Virus record (IMG/VR): IMGVR_UViG_3300033148_003616 | Location: 1-44,172 of that record | From: a virus | Reading direction: 5' to 3' (one strand) | DNA length: 44,172 nucleotides | Program-made: the position numbers and the translations under genes | Part shown: one piece after another, positions 31,390-38,786 of the stretch | Layout: every line of letters starts with the position of its first letter | Position numbering within the stretch: position 1 is the stretch's first letter | The notes under the pieces: generated by a model | Database searches by the model: none | What the model was told of the DNA's origin: nothing | What the model saw: the letters and a program-made list of their open reading frames with translations, nothing else

Positions 31390-31557
31390 TATGAATAATA
31401 AAATCTACAAGTTATATATAGATAAGTTACTCGAGGCGGGGTCGGGTGCTTTATTGGAGTTATATATAAAAGAAATATCAAGAAAAATCAGGGAGATGTA
31501 CGGTAAAGGCGAGGATACTTTGTCTGTCACAATTAAAAAGGATTAATATGAATAATA
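31377..31557 (+). repeat. 24-bp direct repeat at two gene junctions
   Basis: A 24-bp stretch (containing AAAAAGGATTAATATGAAT) occurs at 31377-31400 and again at 31534-31557. Each copy holds the end of one gene (KKD, stop), the ribosome site and the ATG of the next. The unit brackets the 51-residue gene, as if that gene had been gained or duplicated by recombination between short repeats. Confidence 0.75.
31391..31546 (+). CDS. 51-residue protein inside a direct repeat pair
   Basis: ATG at 31391 follows AAGGATTAAT. The product is MNNKIYKLYIDKLLEAGSGA, then helix LLELYIKEISRKIREMYGK and a tail ending TIKKD. Its start and stop junctions are copies of the same 24-bp sequence, so the gene can be excised or duplicated cleanly. 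No family is recognised. Confidence 0.55.
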   Translation: MNNKIYKLYIDKLLEAGSGALLELYIKEISRKIREMYGKGEDTLSVTIKKD

Positions 31558-31844
31558 TAATAAGATACAATAATGGAAAATTGTACTCCTTCAAAGAAAG
31601 GAGGCAGGTTAATAATAGTGTTATATTTGAATACATCCGAAAAGGTGATTCTTTTAACATTAAAGACCAAGAAGACAAGGATGTTACTAAAGAGGTGCTG
31701 CTTTCTATATTGATTTCTAGGGAGAAATTGGAGTCGACTTGCCCTGTAATCATTTATAACATTTTAAGGCATGGTAAAGGGACGGTAGGGGATTTTGTTA
31801 ATTACCTATTAAACACCTTTGGGGATGAGTCTAATGAGCACTAG
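31548..31844 (+). CDS. Divergent PhaR-like (PHB_acc_N) protein
   Basis: A 98-residue protein with a weaker match to the PhaR DNA-binding domain: IIRYNNGKLYSFKERRQVNN, then SVIFEYIRKGDSFNIKDQED and KDVTKEVLLSILISREK. Compared with the copy at 29450 the motif Y-N-N-x-K-L-Y is kept, but the following D-T is changed. The C-terminal 35 residues are extra and helical. It ends tail to tail with the RusA-like gene, overlapping by 36 bases. Likely a paralogue with altered target. Confidence 0.6.
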   Translation: MNNIIRYNNGKLYSFKERRQVNNSVIFEYIRKGDSFNIKDQEDKDVTKEVLLSILISREKLESTCPVIIYNILRHGKGTVGDFVNYLLNTFGDESNEH

Positions 31845-32276
31845 GAAGGAAAAGAGACCGTCTGTAGAGGGTTTTTTAGAGGAGTGCATTGATAGTATGT
31901 ATTTATCATCGATACCAAGATTGGATATCTCTGTATCACCGACTTCTCTACTTAAATATTTGGAGTTAAAAAGGAAGTCTTGTGGCAGTTTCTCAATGTT
32001 TGTAAGGTCAAAAGATCGTGAAGAAACGCTGCCATCCGACTTTTTATATAATATATCATATGGATGGAAGAATGTATACTCCACCTCTAGACCGTGTTCT
32101 AGCGGGTTAAACGCCTCTTTGATAAGGTTGAATTTAGACTGGACTTCTTGGGATTGTAGGAGTAAGAGAAATTGCTCTCTATAAAGTCGGGTTTTTTGGG
32201 TATATTGTCTATTTCTATAATACGCATTGTTTATAGATATTGGTTTAACAGGTAATGAAAAGGAGATTTCTATCAT
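31809..32276 (-). CDS. RusA-like Holliday junction resolvase, reverse strand
   Basis: A 155-residue protein on the strand opposite to all its neighbours. The start is ATG 32276; an upstream in-frame GTG at 32309 has no ribosome site. RusA-like features are the beginning (ISFSLPVKPISINNAYYRN), the acidic segment RSFDLTNIEKLPQDFLF, and LGIDDKYILSMHSSKKPS. In E. coli RusA the catalytic residues are Asp70, Asp72 and Asp91; here the D-x-D-N motif appears as D-L-T-N, so the second Asp is replaced by Thr. RusA resolves four-way junctions. It has its own leftward promoter at 32378-32404 and may be an insertion. Confidence 0.65.
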   Translation of the reverse strand: MIEISFSLPVKPISINNAYYRNRQYTQKTRLYREQFLLLLQSQEVQSKFNLIKEAFNPLEHGLEVEYTFFHPYDILYKKSDGSVSSRSFDLTNIEKLPQDFLFNSKYLSREVGDTEISNLGIDDKYILSMHSSKKPSTDGLFSFLVLIRLIPKGV

Positions 32277-32377
32277 AAGGTGCCTACAGTACAATTTCTT
32301 ATTGATCACTAAACTTTACAATATAAAAGGGAAGGTCATTAATTCAGTATTAAAAGAAATTGTCTCTCGTACAGTAC

Positions 32378-32404
32378 CTTATAATAAAATATCAAGCTTG
32401 TCAA
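32378..32404 (-). promoter_or_regulatory. Leftward promoter for the RusA-like gene
   Basis: Minus-strand -35 TTGACA (complement of 32399-32404), 15-bp spacer, -10 TATAAG (complement of 32378-32383). The spacer is short for sigma-70. It points at the RusA-like gene and diverges from the rightward promoter at 32462. Confidence 0.5.
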
Positions 32405-32461
32405 ATGTTCTTTTTCTGGTAAGTATAGAGAATTGTATAGACGCTGAAACGTAAAGTTTTC

Positions 32462-32490
32462 TTGACAATGTTACATAAGATTTGTTTATA
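32462..32490 (+). promoter_or_regulatory. Rightward promoter for replication genes
   Basis: -35 TTGACA at 32462-32467, 17-bp spacer, -10 TTTATA at 32485-32490 (TATACT at 32487-32492 is an alternative with 19 bp). The first gene downstream starts at 32573. This is the best consensus -35 on the plus strand and restarts rightward transcription after the reversed gene. Confidence 0.65.
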
Positions 32491-32572
32491 CTGTAAAGGA
32501 AGGTTAAGTAATTAATATTAATAAGAAAGTACTGCATTTATGTTACAATGTATGGTACTTTAGGAGGAAATA

Positions 32573-32728
32573 ATGACCAAAGATGAATTTATAGCAGAGG
32601 TATATGAGCTACTATTTGGAGTTGATGCCTTTGTTGATAATGGAGAAGAGTTACACGTAAGGGGATTTTCTTACAGAGAAGCCTTAGAAGAATTAGCAAG
32701 AGTGGATAAAGTGTATGAAAGTGATTAG
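32573..32728 (+). CDS. 51-residue acidic protein
   Basis: ATG at 32573 behind AGGAGG. The product reads MTKDEFIAEVYELLFGVDAF, then GFSYREALEELARVD, all helical and acidic. It is the first gene below the promoter at 32462. No family is recognised; the short E-A-L-E-E-L helix is not diagnostic. Confidence 0.6.
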   Translation: MTKDEFIAEVYELLFGVDAFVDNGEELHVRGFSYREALEELARVDKVYESD

Positions 32729-32738
32729 GGAGATTTAG

Positions 32739-33101
32739 ATGGAAATAAATGAAGCAAATAAAATAATTGCAGAATATATGGGATGGTATAAAGAAGATCA
32801 TTTAAACCATGGATTATGTTGGAACCATCCTGATATTGAAGATAGAAGCGTTTTAGATTTTTGTCCTAATTTCAAATCTTTAGACGCTCTCATTCCTGTA
32901 TGGGAGAAGTTAAATAATAATGGAGTTATGTTAATTTTCAGCACCTTCAATGGGACGCATTACGGGTGGAATATAGAAACTAGAATAGCAAGATACCATG
33001 AATTTGAAACAGTGGATCATAAAGAGTATGACCGCAACATAGCTCTAAGTGAAGCTTTATGCTTGGCAACAGCTAAGGCAATTCAAGAACTGGAGAATTA
33101 A
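32739..33101 (+). CDS. Phage ABA-sandwich (DUF2591-like) protein
   Basis: A 120-residue protein with the layout of the phage ABA sandwich domain family: starting helix NKIIAEYMGW, then a segment with SLDALIPVWEKLNN, a central strand part (GVMLIFSTFNGTHYGWNIET) and a final helix ALSEALCLATAKAIQELEN. The family is widespread in phages and its function is not known. It adjoins the next gene with no gap. The match is by pattern memory and moderate. Confidence 0.6.
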   Translation: MEINEANKIIAEYMGWYKEDHLNHGLCWNHPDIEDRSVLDFCPNFKSLDALIPVWEKLNNNGVMLIFSTFNGTHYGWNIETRIARYHEFETVDHKEYDRNIALSEALCLATAKAIQELEN

Positions 33102-33338
33102 ATGGAAATTTTAGCAGTATTATATAATGAATTAGACAATGAAATAATTGCAATTACAGACTACTGCTATAATTTCAACCTTAGAACAGGTCTCTTTATA
33201 TATGAGAGTGAAAACACCTCCTTTGGAATAATAAGTCAGGAGGAAGTGAAAAAATGTGTTGTATTAGAAGTCGATTTGAAGTATTCTATGGAAGGAAGTT
33301 TCATGGAGGATATTAGTGAAGGACTTGACATACATTAA
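33102..33338 (+). CDS. 78-residue protein, unknown
   Basis: Starts immediately after the previous stop. The product is strand-rich (MEILAVLYNELDNEIIAITD, YCYNFNLRTGLFIYESENTS) with an acidic end (SFMEDISEGLDIH). Its last 23 bases overlap the next gene in a different frame. No family recognised. Confidence 0.55.
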   Translation: MEILAVLYNELDNEIIAITDYCYNFNLRTGLFIYESENTSFGIISQEEVKKCVVLEVDLKYSMEGSFMEDISEGLDIH

Positions 33339-33579
33339 AGAGTTAACCACGGAAGAGTTACTCGAGTTTATAAGAGATATGTACCAGAAGGACAATGAAT
33401 TAAAGAAAGTGTTTGATTTTGATGCACATATAGATGAACTGAAGAGAAGGGGATGTGAATTTTTATTCATAACTAAGGCAGATCTGATTAAAGCCTTGAA
33501 TGAGGTGGATATTAGTGAAGAGGAGAATTTTTATAAGTTTACACCGGAAATGTTAGTTAAAGAGTTAGGGTTTAAATAG
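33316..33579 (+). CDS. 87-residue acidic protein, unknown
   Basis: Starts with GTG at 33316, seven bases after GGAGG. The product (KDLTYIKELTTEELLEFIRD, MYQKDNELKKVFDFDAHIDE) is helical and acidic and ends FTPEMLVKELGFK. Located two genes above the primase-helicase. No enzyme motif is present; a small regulatory or accessory protein is likely. Confidence 0.6.
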   Translation: MKDLTYIKELTTEELLEFIRDMYQKDNELKKVFDFDAHIDELKRRGCEFLFITKADLIKALNEVDISEEENFYKFTPEMLVKELGFK

Positions 33580-33602
33580 AATTTGTTTATGAGGAGGTAA
33601 GA

Positions 33603-33809
33603 ATGCAGATATATAGAACAGATAAAACTAAAGACGCACAAATAGATCTTTTGAAGCATGATAGAAATAGAGATAGTAAGATTATAGATAATCTTAAATC
33701 AGAGGTTGCTAAACTTACTCTTGTTTTAAAGGAGAGAACTTCATTACAAGGAGAACGAGCCACCTACCTTAGTATTATTCAACATCTACTTGATAGTGGA
33801 GGTTATTAA
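33603..33809 (+). CDS. 68-residue coiled-coil protein
   Basis: ATG at 33603 behind GAGGAGG. The product is a coiled coil (KDAQIDLLKHDRNRDSKIID, NLKSEVAKLTLVLKERTSL) with a helical end. Its stop overlaps the start of the primase-helicase gene as TAATG, so translation is coupled. It may be an accessory of the replisome, but no family is recognised. Confidence 0.6.
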   Translation: MQIYRTDKTKDAQIDLLKHDRNRDSKIIDNLKSEVAKLTLVLKERTSLQGERATYLSIIQHLLDSGGY

Positions 33810-35929
33810 TGAACATTTTTAAAGATAACTATAAGGGATATTCGGATAGAGGTTACTCCGTAATTCCTGATAAATATGGTAGCAAGCTGCCTGCTATTAA
33901 AGGGTGGTCAAATTACTGCTACAAAAGACCTTCTAAGGAGGAAATACAGTCTTGGTGTAATATCAGTAAGACTAACATAGCCCTCTGCTTAGGAGAAGCC
34001 TCAGGGGTTGTGGCTTTAGATATAGATGAGACAAGACAAGAAATATTAGATATAATTATGCCAATGTTACCTCCAAGTCCGGTATCCAAGGTAGGAGCTA
34101 AAGGAGAGACACGCTTCTTTAGATTTACCGGAGAACAGAGTCAAACATTGAAATACAATGGTGAAATGGTAGTGGAGATATTGTCTGGGAATAAAAAGAC
34201 GACTTTACCTCCTTCTTTACATCCTGCAGGAGTGAACTATAAATGGATAGATACGGAACTTCTGAAGTGCGATTTATCTTCACTACCTATTTTACCACCT
34301 GCCTTACTGGCTCATGTAGAATCCACCTTAAGGGTACATATACCTGAAGTGGTTAATAATGGATCTAAAGGATTGAGATCAGGGAGAAATGACTCCCTAT
34401 CCAGTGAATGCGGTAAGTTAATACAAGAAAAAGTCCCTGTAGACGAGGCTATAAAGCGGTTAATCTTATTCGATCAGGATAATACTCCACCTTTATTTGG
34501 AGACCCTGAAGAATTCATGCACACGGAGCCGTACTCTAATGCTCTGCAATTTTATGTTAATCATCTTAATAGTGTTAACTCAAAGCGTTATAGGTCTGGT
34601 AAGGAATACGAGATACCTATAACAGCGTCTGCCATAACTGCAGAAATAGCCAAGGAGAGTTTAAAGGGAAAAGTACTGCCTCTGGAAAAGCAAAGAAAGC
34701 CAAAACGAGAGTTGCCAGTTGCCCTCGGTGTTCTAAAGACTATTCGACAGAATATTCTGGATAATGCTTGGGTTAAACAGGAATCATTCGCTTTTTCAGG
34801 GGCGCTATCTTTATTAGCGACATTAATGTCAAGAAAATTTACATTTCAGGGAATGAGTCCCAATCTATATGTACTCAATATCGCACCATCTGGAGCAGGC
34901 AAGGATGCGCCTCAACAGAAACTTAAGGAGTATCTGATCAGTATTAATGCCGACTTTTTATTAGGAGCCGGTGATTACGTTTCGGATGCAAGTTTGATGG
35001 ATGGTTTAGGCACGAAGCCTGTTAGGTTAGATATCATGGATGAGGCAGGAGGAGTACTTAAAAATGTTAACTCAGGTAAGAGTGAATACAACGGCAAGAT
35101 GGCGGATATATTGGCTGAGTTATATACTTCATCTAATAGTAAATACCTTGGAAGAGCTACTGCCGAGGGTACGAAGGGGAGTTGCTATAGACCTAATGTT
35201 AATATTATGGCTTCAACTACTCCAACTGGATTTTCCGATGGAGTCTCTATAAAGGCTATTGAAAAAGGTCTCATGGGCAGGTTTTTAGTATTTCAAGGAG
35301 ATGCCCATCAGAGAGCAGAGAGGTTGAAGGTAATGCCTCCTTTACCTAAAGATGCAGAAAGACAATTAAGATGGCTTCACAGTTATACACCTTCCGTAAA
35401 TGGTTTAAATGTTATCGGAGGTATTGAGCAATGTGTCACTGAATTAGAAGCGACTGATGGGGCTAACGACATGTTAGATAAAGTATTTTATGAATTTGAT
35501 GATCTAAGAAGATCTAAGAAAGCTAGTGACCCTCTTCTTCCAATTATAGCTCGATTGTATCAGCAAATGGTTAAACTGGTTATAATACATGCCGGAAGCA
35601 GGGCTACTAATAGAACTCCTACTATAAGTGAAGTAGATATCACCTTTGGGTATGAAACTATATTATATTATTATGATCAAATGGTGATCATTATAGATAG
35701 ATACATTTTTAACAACGAACAAGAGAGAATGAATAAAAAAGTCCTTGACCTTATCCGAGAGTCTGGTAAGATTACTAGAGCCTCTTTATCCAGATCTACT
35801 AGAGGAATGAATTCTAGACAGAGGCAGGGTATTATAGAGGATCTTATAGACAGTGAACAGATCGTAGCTGATAGGGAAGTGTCTAATGGAAGGAATATGA
35901 CAGTATATATAAAGGTGGAGGCTAAATGA
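33809..35929 (+). CDS. Primase-polymerase / DUF3987-type helicase fusion
   Basis: A 706-residue replication protein. Residues 1-165 are an AEP-type primase-polymerase domain: YSVIPDKYGSKLPAIKGWSN, the metal site VVALDIDE (Asp71, Asp73), VVEILSG and TTLPPSLHPAGVNYKW (His138). A basic, helical linker follows. From about 340 an ATPase of the DUF3987 kind begins, with Walker A APSGAGKDAP near 363 after NLYVLNI, Walker B RLDIMDEAGG near 410 and SCYRPNVNIMASTTP further on. The C-terminus is winged-helix-like (ITRASLSRSTRGMNSRQRQG). It should prime and unwind DNA for the PolA at 39749. Confidence 0.85.
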   Translation: MNIFKDNYKGYSDRGYSVIPDKYGSKLPAIKGWSNYCYKRPSKEEIQSWCNISKTNIALCLGEASGVVALDIDETRQEILDIIMPMLPPSPVSKVGAKGETRFFRFTGEQSQTLKYNGEMVVEILSGNKKTTLPPSLHPAGVNYKWIDTELLKCDLSSLPILPPALLAHVESTLRVHIPEVVNNGSKGLRSGRNDSLSSECGKLIQEKVPVDEAIKRLILFDQDNTPPLFGDPEEFMHTEPYSNALQFYVNHLNSVNSKRYRSGKEYEIPITASAITAEIAKESLKGKVLPLEKQRKPKRELPVALGVLKTIRQNILDNAWVKQESFAFSGALSLLATLMSRKFTFQGMSPNLYVLNIAPSGAGKDAPQQKLKEYLISINADFLLGAGDYVSDASLMDGLGTKPVRLDIMDEAGGVLKNVNSGKSEYNGKMADILAELYTSSNSKYLGRATAEGTKGSCYRPNVNIMASTTPTGFSDGVSIKAIEKGLMGRFLVFQGDAHQRAERLKVMPPLPKDAERQLRWLHSYTPSVNGLNVIGGIEQCVTELEATDGANDMLDKVFYEFDDLRRSKKASDPLLPIIARLYQQMVKLVIIHAGSRATNRTPTISEVDITFGYETILYYYDQMVIIIDRYIFNNEQERMNKKVLDLIRESGKITRASLSRSTRGMNSRQRQGIIEDLIDSEQIVADREVSNGRNMTVYIKVEAK

Positions 35930-36348
35930 CAGATATGAAAGAAATGAAGTATAAAATAGGCGATAAGGTTTTAATAGAGGGTGAGATTGTTAACATCACT
36001 GATGGTGGTTATCTTGTTAGTTATTGTAGCGAGGATATGCATTGGTACAGAGAAAAAGACCTCAAACCCCGAACCGAGAACCAAGAGAATCAGAGGGTAA
36101 TAGATGTTTGGGTTTTATACGGAGATGATTTAGGAAAGGATTCAAATGTGTCCACTTCCATTTCTAATTATCCAAGGATTGGCTTTACAAAGACACAGAT
36201 ATTTATCCCTCAACCTGAACAATCAAAGCAATTCACACCTAGTCAGATTCGGGAGGCTTATGGAGCAATGACGAAACGGCTTGGCAATGGTGAGATCAAT
36301 GGAAAAGATTTGATGATTGAAGAACTATTCAAAGATGAGAGTAATTAA
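35926..36348 (+). CDS. 140-residue protein with SH3-like start
   Basis: Overlaps the helicase stop by four bases (ATGA). Residues 8-55 form a KOW/SH3-like strand set (YKIGDKVLIEGEIVNITDGG, YLVSYCSEDMHWYREKDLK). The rest is polar with a strand and then a helical end (FTPSQIREAYGAMTKRLGNG). It could be a replication or transcription accessory. No named family is recognised. Confidence 0.55.
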   Translation: MTDMKEMKYKIGDKVLIEGEIVNITDGGYLVSYCSEDMHWYREKDLKPRTENQENQRVIDVWVLYGDDLGKDSNVSTSISNYPRIGFTKTQIFIPQPEQSKQFTPSQIREAYGAMTKRLGNGEINGKDLMIEELFKDESN

Positions 36349-36437
36349 TGGAAGAGAAATATGTTGTACTGATACTACTTTTATTGGAGCTAAATTCTAC
36401 TATCTGGAAAGCTTGGCAAGAAAGTATTTCAAAATGA
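36348..36437 (+). CDS. 29-residue hydrophobic microprotein
   Basis: ATG at 36348 overlaps the previous stop (TAATG); TGA at 36435-36437. The product is MEEKYVVLILLLLELNSTIW and a short polar end, consistent with one short membrane helix. Supported only by coupling and composition. Confidence 0.4.
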   Translation: MEEKYVVLILLLLELNSTIWKAWQESISK

Positions 36438-36460
36438 GAGTAATTAAATAGGAGGGTGTA

Positions 36461-36754
36461 ATGAGTACTACGATTGATTACTGTTGCGATTGCGGAAGTT
36501 ATGATGAAGATACCATATCAGTTGGTGAAAAGTATTTGTGCCCATGTTGCAGGTTCGATGATTATCAAAAGCTTCTATCTCAACTAGACGCTAAACAAGC
36601 TCAATTAGATATGGCGGTTGAGGCTTTGAAGTTTTATAGTAATGAGGATAATTGGGCAGAAGGGGACGCTGTTTATTATGATGTAGTTGACAGAGATAAT
36701 TTGGAGAACGGCAAAAAAGCCAGAGAGGTATTAAATGAACTTAAGAGAGTTTAA
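36461..36754 (+). CDS. Zinc-ribbon small protein
   Basis: A 97-residue protein. Residues 7-30 hold two Cys clusters (YCCDCGS and YLCPCCRF) forming a probable zinc ribbon. A coiled-coil part (DYQKLLSQLDAKQAQLDMAV) and a segment common in phage Ea22-like proteins (EALKFYSNEDNWAEGDA ... KAREVLNEL) follow. Function in the family is unknown. Ribosome site GGAGG precedes ATG by nine bases. Confidence 0.65.
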   Translation: MSTTIDYCCDCGSYDEDTISVGEKYLCPCCRFDDYQKLLSQLDAKQAQLDMAVEALKFYSNEDNWAEGDAVYYDVVDRDNLENGKKAREVLNELKRV

Positions 36755-36775
36755 CAATTATATAAGGGGTTATGA

Positions 36776-36988
36776 ATGATAACAGTATCAGAAATGAAAA
36801 ATAAATTTAGCATGTGTCAATCATGCTTTGATGATTATAAAAAGCGTAATCCTATTGATAAAATAAAGGCTATTGAAATCAAATTAAACATAGATGGTAA
36901 TTCGCAATCATTTCATTTATGTGAAAGTTGTTGCTGCATTATGTCTGATAGATTACTTAATGAAGTATATAATAAGCAAAAAGCTTAA
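36776..36988 (+). CDS. 70-residue CxxC zinc-finger-like protein
   Basis: A small protein with CQSC near 14-17 and CESCCCIM near 49, likely a zinc site with four or more Cys. The region between is basic (YKKRNPIDKIKAIEIKLNI). It follows another Cys-rich gene, so both may regulate transcription or bind DNA. No named family. Confidence 0.6.
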   Translation: MITVSEMKNKFSMCQSCFDDYKKRNPIDKIKAIEIKLNIDGNSQSFHLCESCCCIMSDRLLNEVYNKQKA

Positions 36989-37026
36989 GTAGTCAATTGT
37001 AATACTTAAGATAACAAGGGGGAGTG

Positions 37027-37194
37027 ATGGTTAATCAGAGAATGGTATGGTTTTGGTTCTGGATGACATTTAGCTTATTCGAATACTTTATTCTGGAATG
37101 GAAGGATATGGCTTGGATTAGTTTAGGTTTCGCTCTATATGAATTAGGTGCTGATATTTTATCTAAAATAAATAAAACAAGTAAGGGTCAATAA
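37027..37194 (+). CDS. 55-residue aromatic membrane protein
   Basis: ATG at 37027 follows GGGGGAGTG. The product is hydrophobic and very Trp/Phe-rich (MVNQRMVWFWFWMTFSLFEY, then MAWISLGFALYELGADIL), suggesting one or two membrane helices, with a basic end. Length and location (between zinc proteins and the RecE-like gene) give no function. Confidence 0.55.
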   Translation: MVNQRMVWFWFWMTFSLFEYFILEWKDMAWISLGFALYELGADILSKINKTSKGQ

Positions 37195-37212
37195 CCCCTA
37201 ATAGGAGTGGTA

Positions 37213-37497
37213 ATGAGAGATGGACATTCAGATTGGTATAAAAAAGGTAATCCCTTTAATCAAATAAAAGAACTTTATGAACAAACCCAAGACCAACAAA
37301 AGAAAATAAACGAGCTTATAGAGCAAAATAAAAAAATAAAGGCGGCACTAGATATAGCGACTAGTGGACTTGCAGAAATTAAAAGAAGCACCCTAGATGA
37401 ACCTATGGGCAATAATGCTGAAATTTATTTAGATGAAATTAAAACGGTATTATATCGCACCACAGAAATAACTAAAAATGACAATATCCCGTCATGA
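37213..37497 (+). CDS. 94-residue coiled-coil protein
   Basis: I use ATG 37213, which has TAGGAG seven bases upstream; the longer GTG form at 37207 is too near. The product has a polar start, a coiled coil (LYEQTQDQQKKINELIEQNK) and a short ALDIATSGLAEIKRST helix like those in phage Ea22-type proteins. Promoter-like hexamers for the next gene lie just below its stop. Confidence 0.6.
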   Translation: MRDGHSDWYKKGNPFNQIKELYEQTQDQQKKINELIEQNKKIKAALDIATSGLAEIKRSTLDEPMGNNAEIYLDEIKTVLYRTTEITKNDNIPS

Positions 37498-37509
37498 AAA
37501 GACAAATAC

Positions 37510-37542
37510 TTGATAATCCCGTAAAATATTGTAAAATTACGG
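37510..37542 (+). promoter_or_regulatory. Rightward promoter with palindrome
   Basis: -35 TTGATA at 37510-37515, 16-bp spacer, -10 TAAAAT at 37532-37537. A 6-bp inverted repeat (CCGTAA at 37519-37524 and TTACGG at 37537-37542) spans the spacer and -10, as an operator would. It precedes the RecE-like gene at 37563. Confidence 0.5.
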
Positions 37543-37562
37543 AAATACAGAAGGATTAAAAT

Positions 37563-38387
37563 ATGAGTGAGTTAAAAGAAGGAATAAACGACATCGATAA
37601 TGAATCGTACCATGCAGAAAGGGAACATGTATCCTCTTCTGGATTGAAATTATTACTCAAAGATCCTGAAGCCTTTCATAAGCACTATGTACTAAACCAG
37701 AAAGAGGACATATCTAATAGATCTGCTCTAGATTTCGGCTCTTATGTACATGCTCTTATATTAGAACCGCACGTTATAGATGATGAATTTGCCATTTATG
37801 AAGGGCTGCAGAGAAGGGGGGATAAGTATAAAACCTTTGCCAGTGAACATGAGGGTAAGATTATACTAACCAGAAGTCAGGCAGATAAAGCGCACAGATT
37901 ATTCTCAGCATTCTCTGAAAGTGCCGTTACTTTAGATGAGGGGGATGTGCCTTTACAATCATTCTTTCAAGATGGTTGGGCGGAACAGTGCCTCTGTGCC
38001 GAATTGATGGGTGTAAAGGTGAAGGTTAAGACCGATTATCGTAAGGAAGAGGCTTCTTACGCATCTATTAACGATGTTAAAACCTCTGCTGATTACATAT
38101 CGACTAGGGCAGATGTTGAGAGAATTTGCTCTCAGTGGCAGTATGACTTATCTGCAGCTCTTTATGTAGACGTTGCCGAGAAAGTTACTGGTCGGAAGCA
38201 TGATTTCTACTTCTGCTTCATCACAAAAAAGCCCGATGCTGTGGTTAAATGCAAGATATATAAGGCTTCTGAGCAGATGTTACAGTCAGGTAGGGATAAG
38301 TATGAACAGGCTTTAATGACTCTTAAACTGGCTAGAGAAACTGGTTCTTACTATGAATTGAAGATACAGGAGATTGATGCAGTCTAA
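37563..38387 (+). CDS. RecE-like PD-(D/E)XK exonuclease
   Basis: A 274-residue protein with the marks of RecE / exodeoxyribonuclease VIII-type nucleases: an early SYHAEREHVSSSGLKLLLKD segment, ALDFGSYVHALILEP with the conserved His63, then VKTDYR (Asp158) and INDVKTSADY, which supplies the D-x-K pair (Asp171, Lys173), and QWQYDLSAALYVD as the following Q-x-x-x-Y helix. Such enzymes resect 5' ends for annealing-type recombination. It lies close to the DUF669 ssDNA-binding-like gene, a frequent pairing. Active-site residues look intact. Confidence 0.85.
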   Translation: MSELKEGINDIDNESYHAEREHVSSSGLKLLLKDPEAFHKHYVLNQKEDISNRSALDFGSYVHALILEPHVIDDEFAIYEGLQRRGDKYKTFASEHEGKIILTRSQADKAHRLFSAFSESAVTLDEGDVPLQSFFQDGWAEQCLCAELMGVKVKVKTDYRKEEASYASINDVKTSADYISTRADVERICSQWQYDLSAALYVDVAEKVTGRKHDFYFCFITKKPDAVVKCKIYKASEQMLQSGRDKYEQALMTLKLARETGSYYELKIQEIDAV

Positions 38388-38550
38388 ACAAGATGAAATC
38401 CGCTATTTAAGAGAAGCAATCTCCTTAATAGATTCAATCATTGGAGAGAGACATTTTGATTACCTCTACTACCAGAAGTTTAAAAAGAAATTACAAAAAA
38501 AGTTAAAAGTTTTATTGAAAGAGTATAAAGAAGAGTGTAACCTATGGTAG
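38377..38550 (+). CDS. 57-residue coiled-coil protein
   Basis: ATG at 38377 behind CAGGAG overlaps the RecE-like gene by 11 bases. The product (MQSKQDEIRYLREAISLIDS, then a Lys-rich helix FKKKLQKKLKVLLKEYK) is a basic coiled coil. TAG at 38548-38550. It could assist the nuclease, but no evidence beyond location exists. Confidence 0.55.
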   Translation: MQSKQDEIRYLREAISLIDSIIGERHFDYLYYQKFKKKLQKKLKVLLKEYKEECNLW

Positions 38551-38560
38551 AGGAGATTTT

Positions 38561-38773
38561 ATGTCAAAGGTGAAAGATTATGAGGATCAGTTAAGAGTTG
38601 AACTGGCAGATGATATGTCAAATTATGATGTGTGGTTAGAGGAGATATATATACACGAAAAGAAGGAGAAGGATATCTTAAAGCAGAAGATTATACATTT
38701 AGAGGCTAAGGTAGCACGACAGCATAAGGTTATATTAGGATATAGGAAAGAGTTTGAACGAGGTAAAATTTAA
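38561..38773 (+). CDS. 70-residue coiled-coil protein
   Basis: ATG at 38561 behind GAGGAG. The product is SKVKDYEDQLRVELADDMSN, VWLEEIYIHEKKEKDILKQK and a basic end, all helical. Small helical proteins of this sort fill the space between nuclease and SSB genes here. No family recognised. Confidence 0.55.
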   Translation: MSKVKDYEDQLRVELADDMSNYDVWLEEIYIHEKKEKDILKQKIIHLEAKVARQHKVILGYRKEFERGKI

Positions 38774-38786
38774 CTAGGAGGATCTT

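Noticed and set aside
32227-32454. A 75-residue plus-strand frame upstream of the rightward promoter
   Set aside because: It overlaps the RusA-like gene in antisense and the divergent promoter region and has no ribosome site.
33809-35929. A prophage or plasmid origin instead of a phage, because of the primase-helicase fusion
   Set aside because: Similar AEP-helicase fusions occur on plasmids, but the complete virion and lysis gene set shows a phage.
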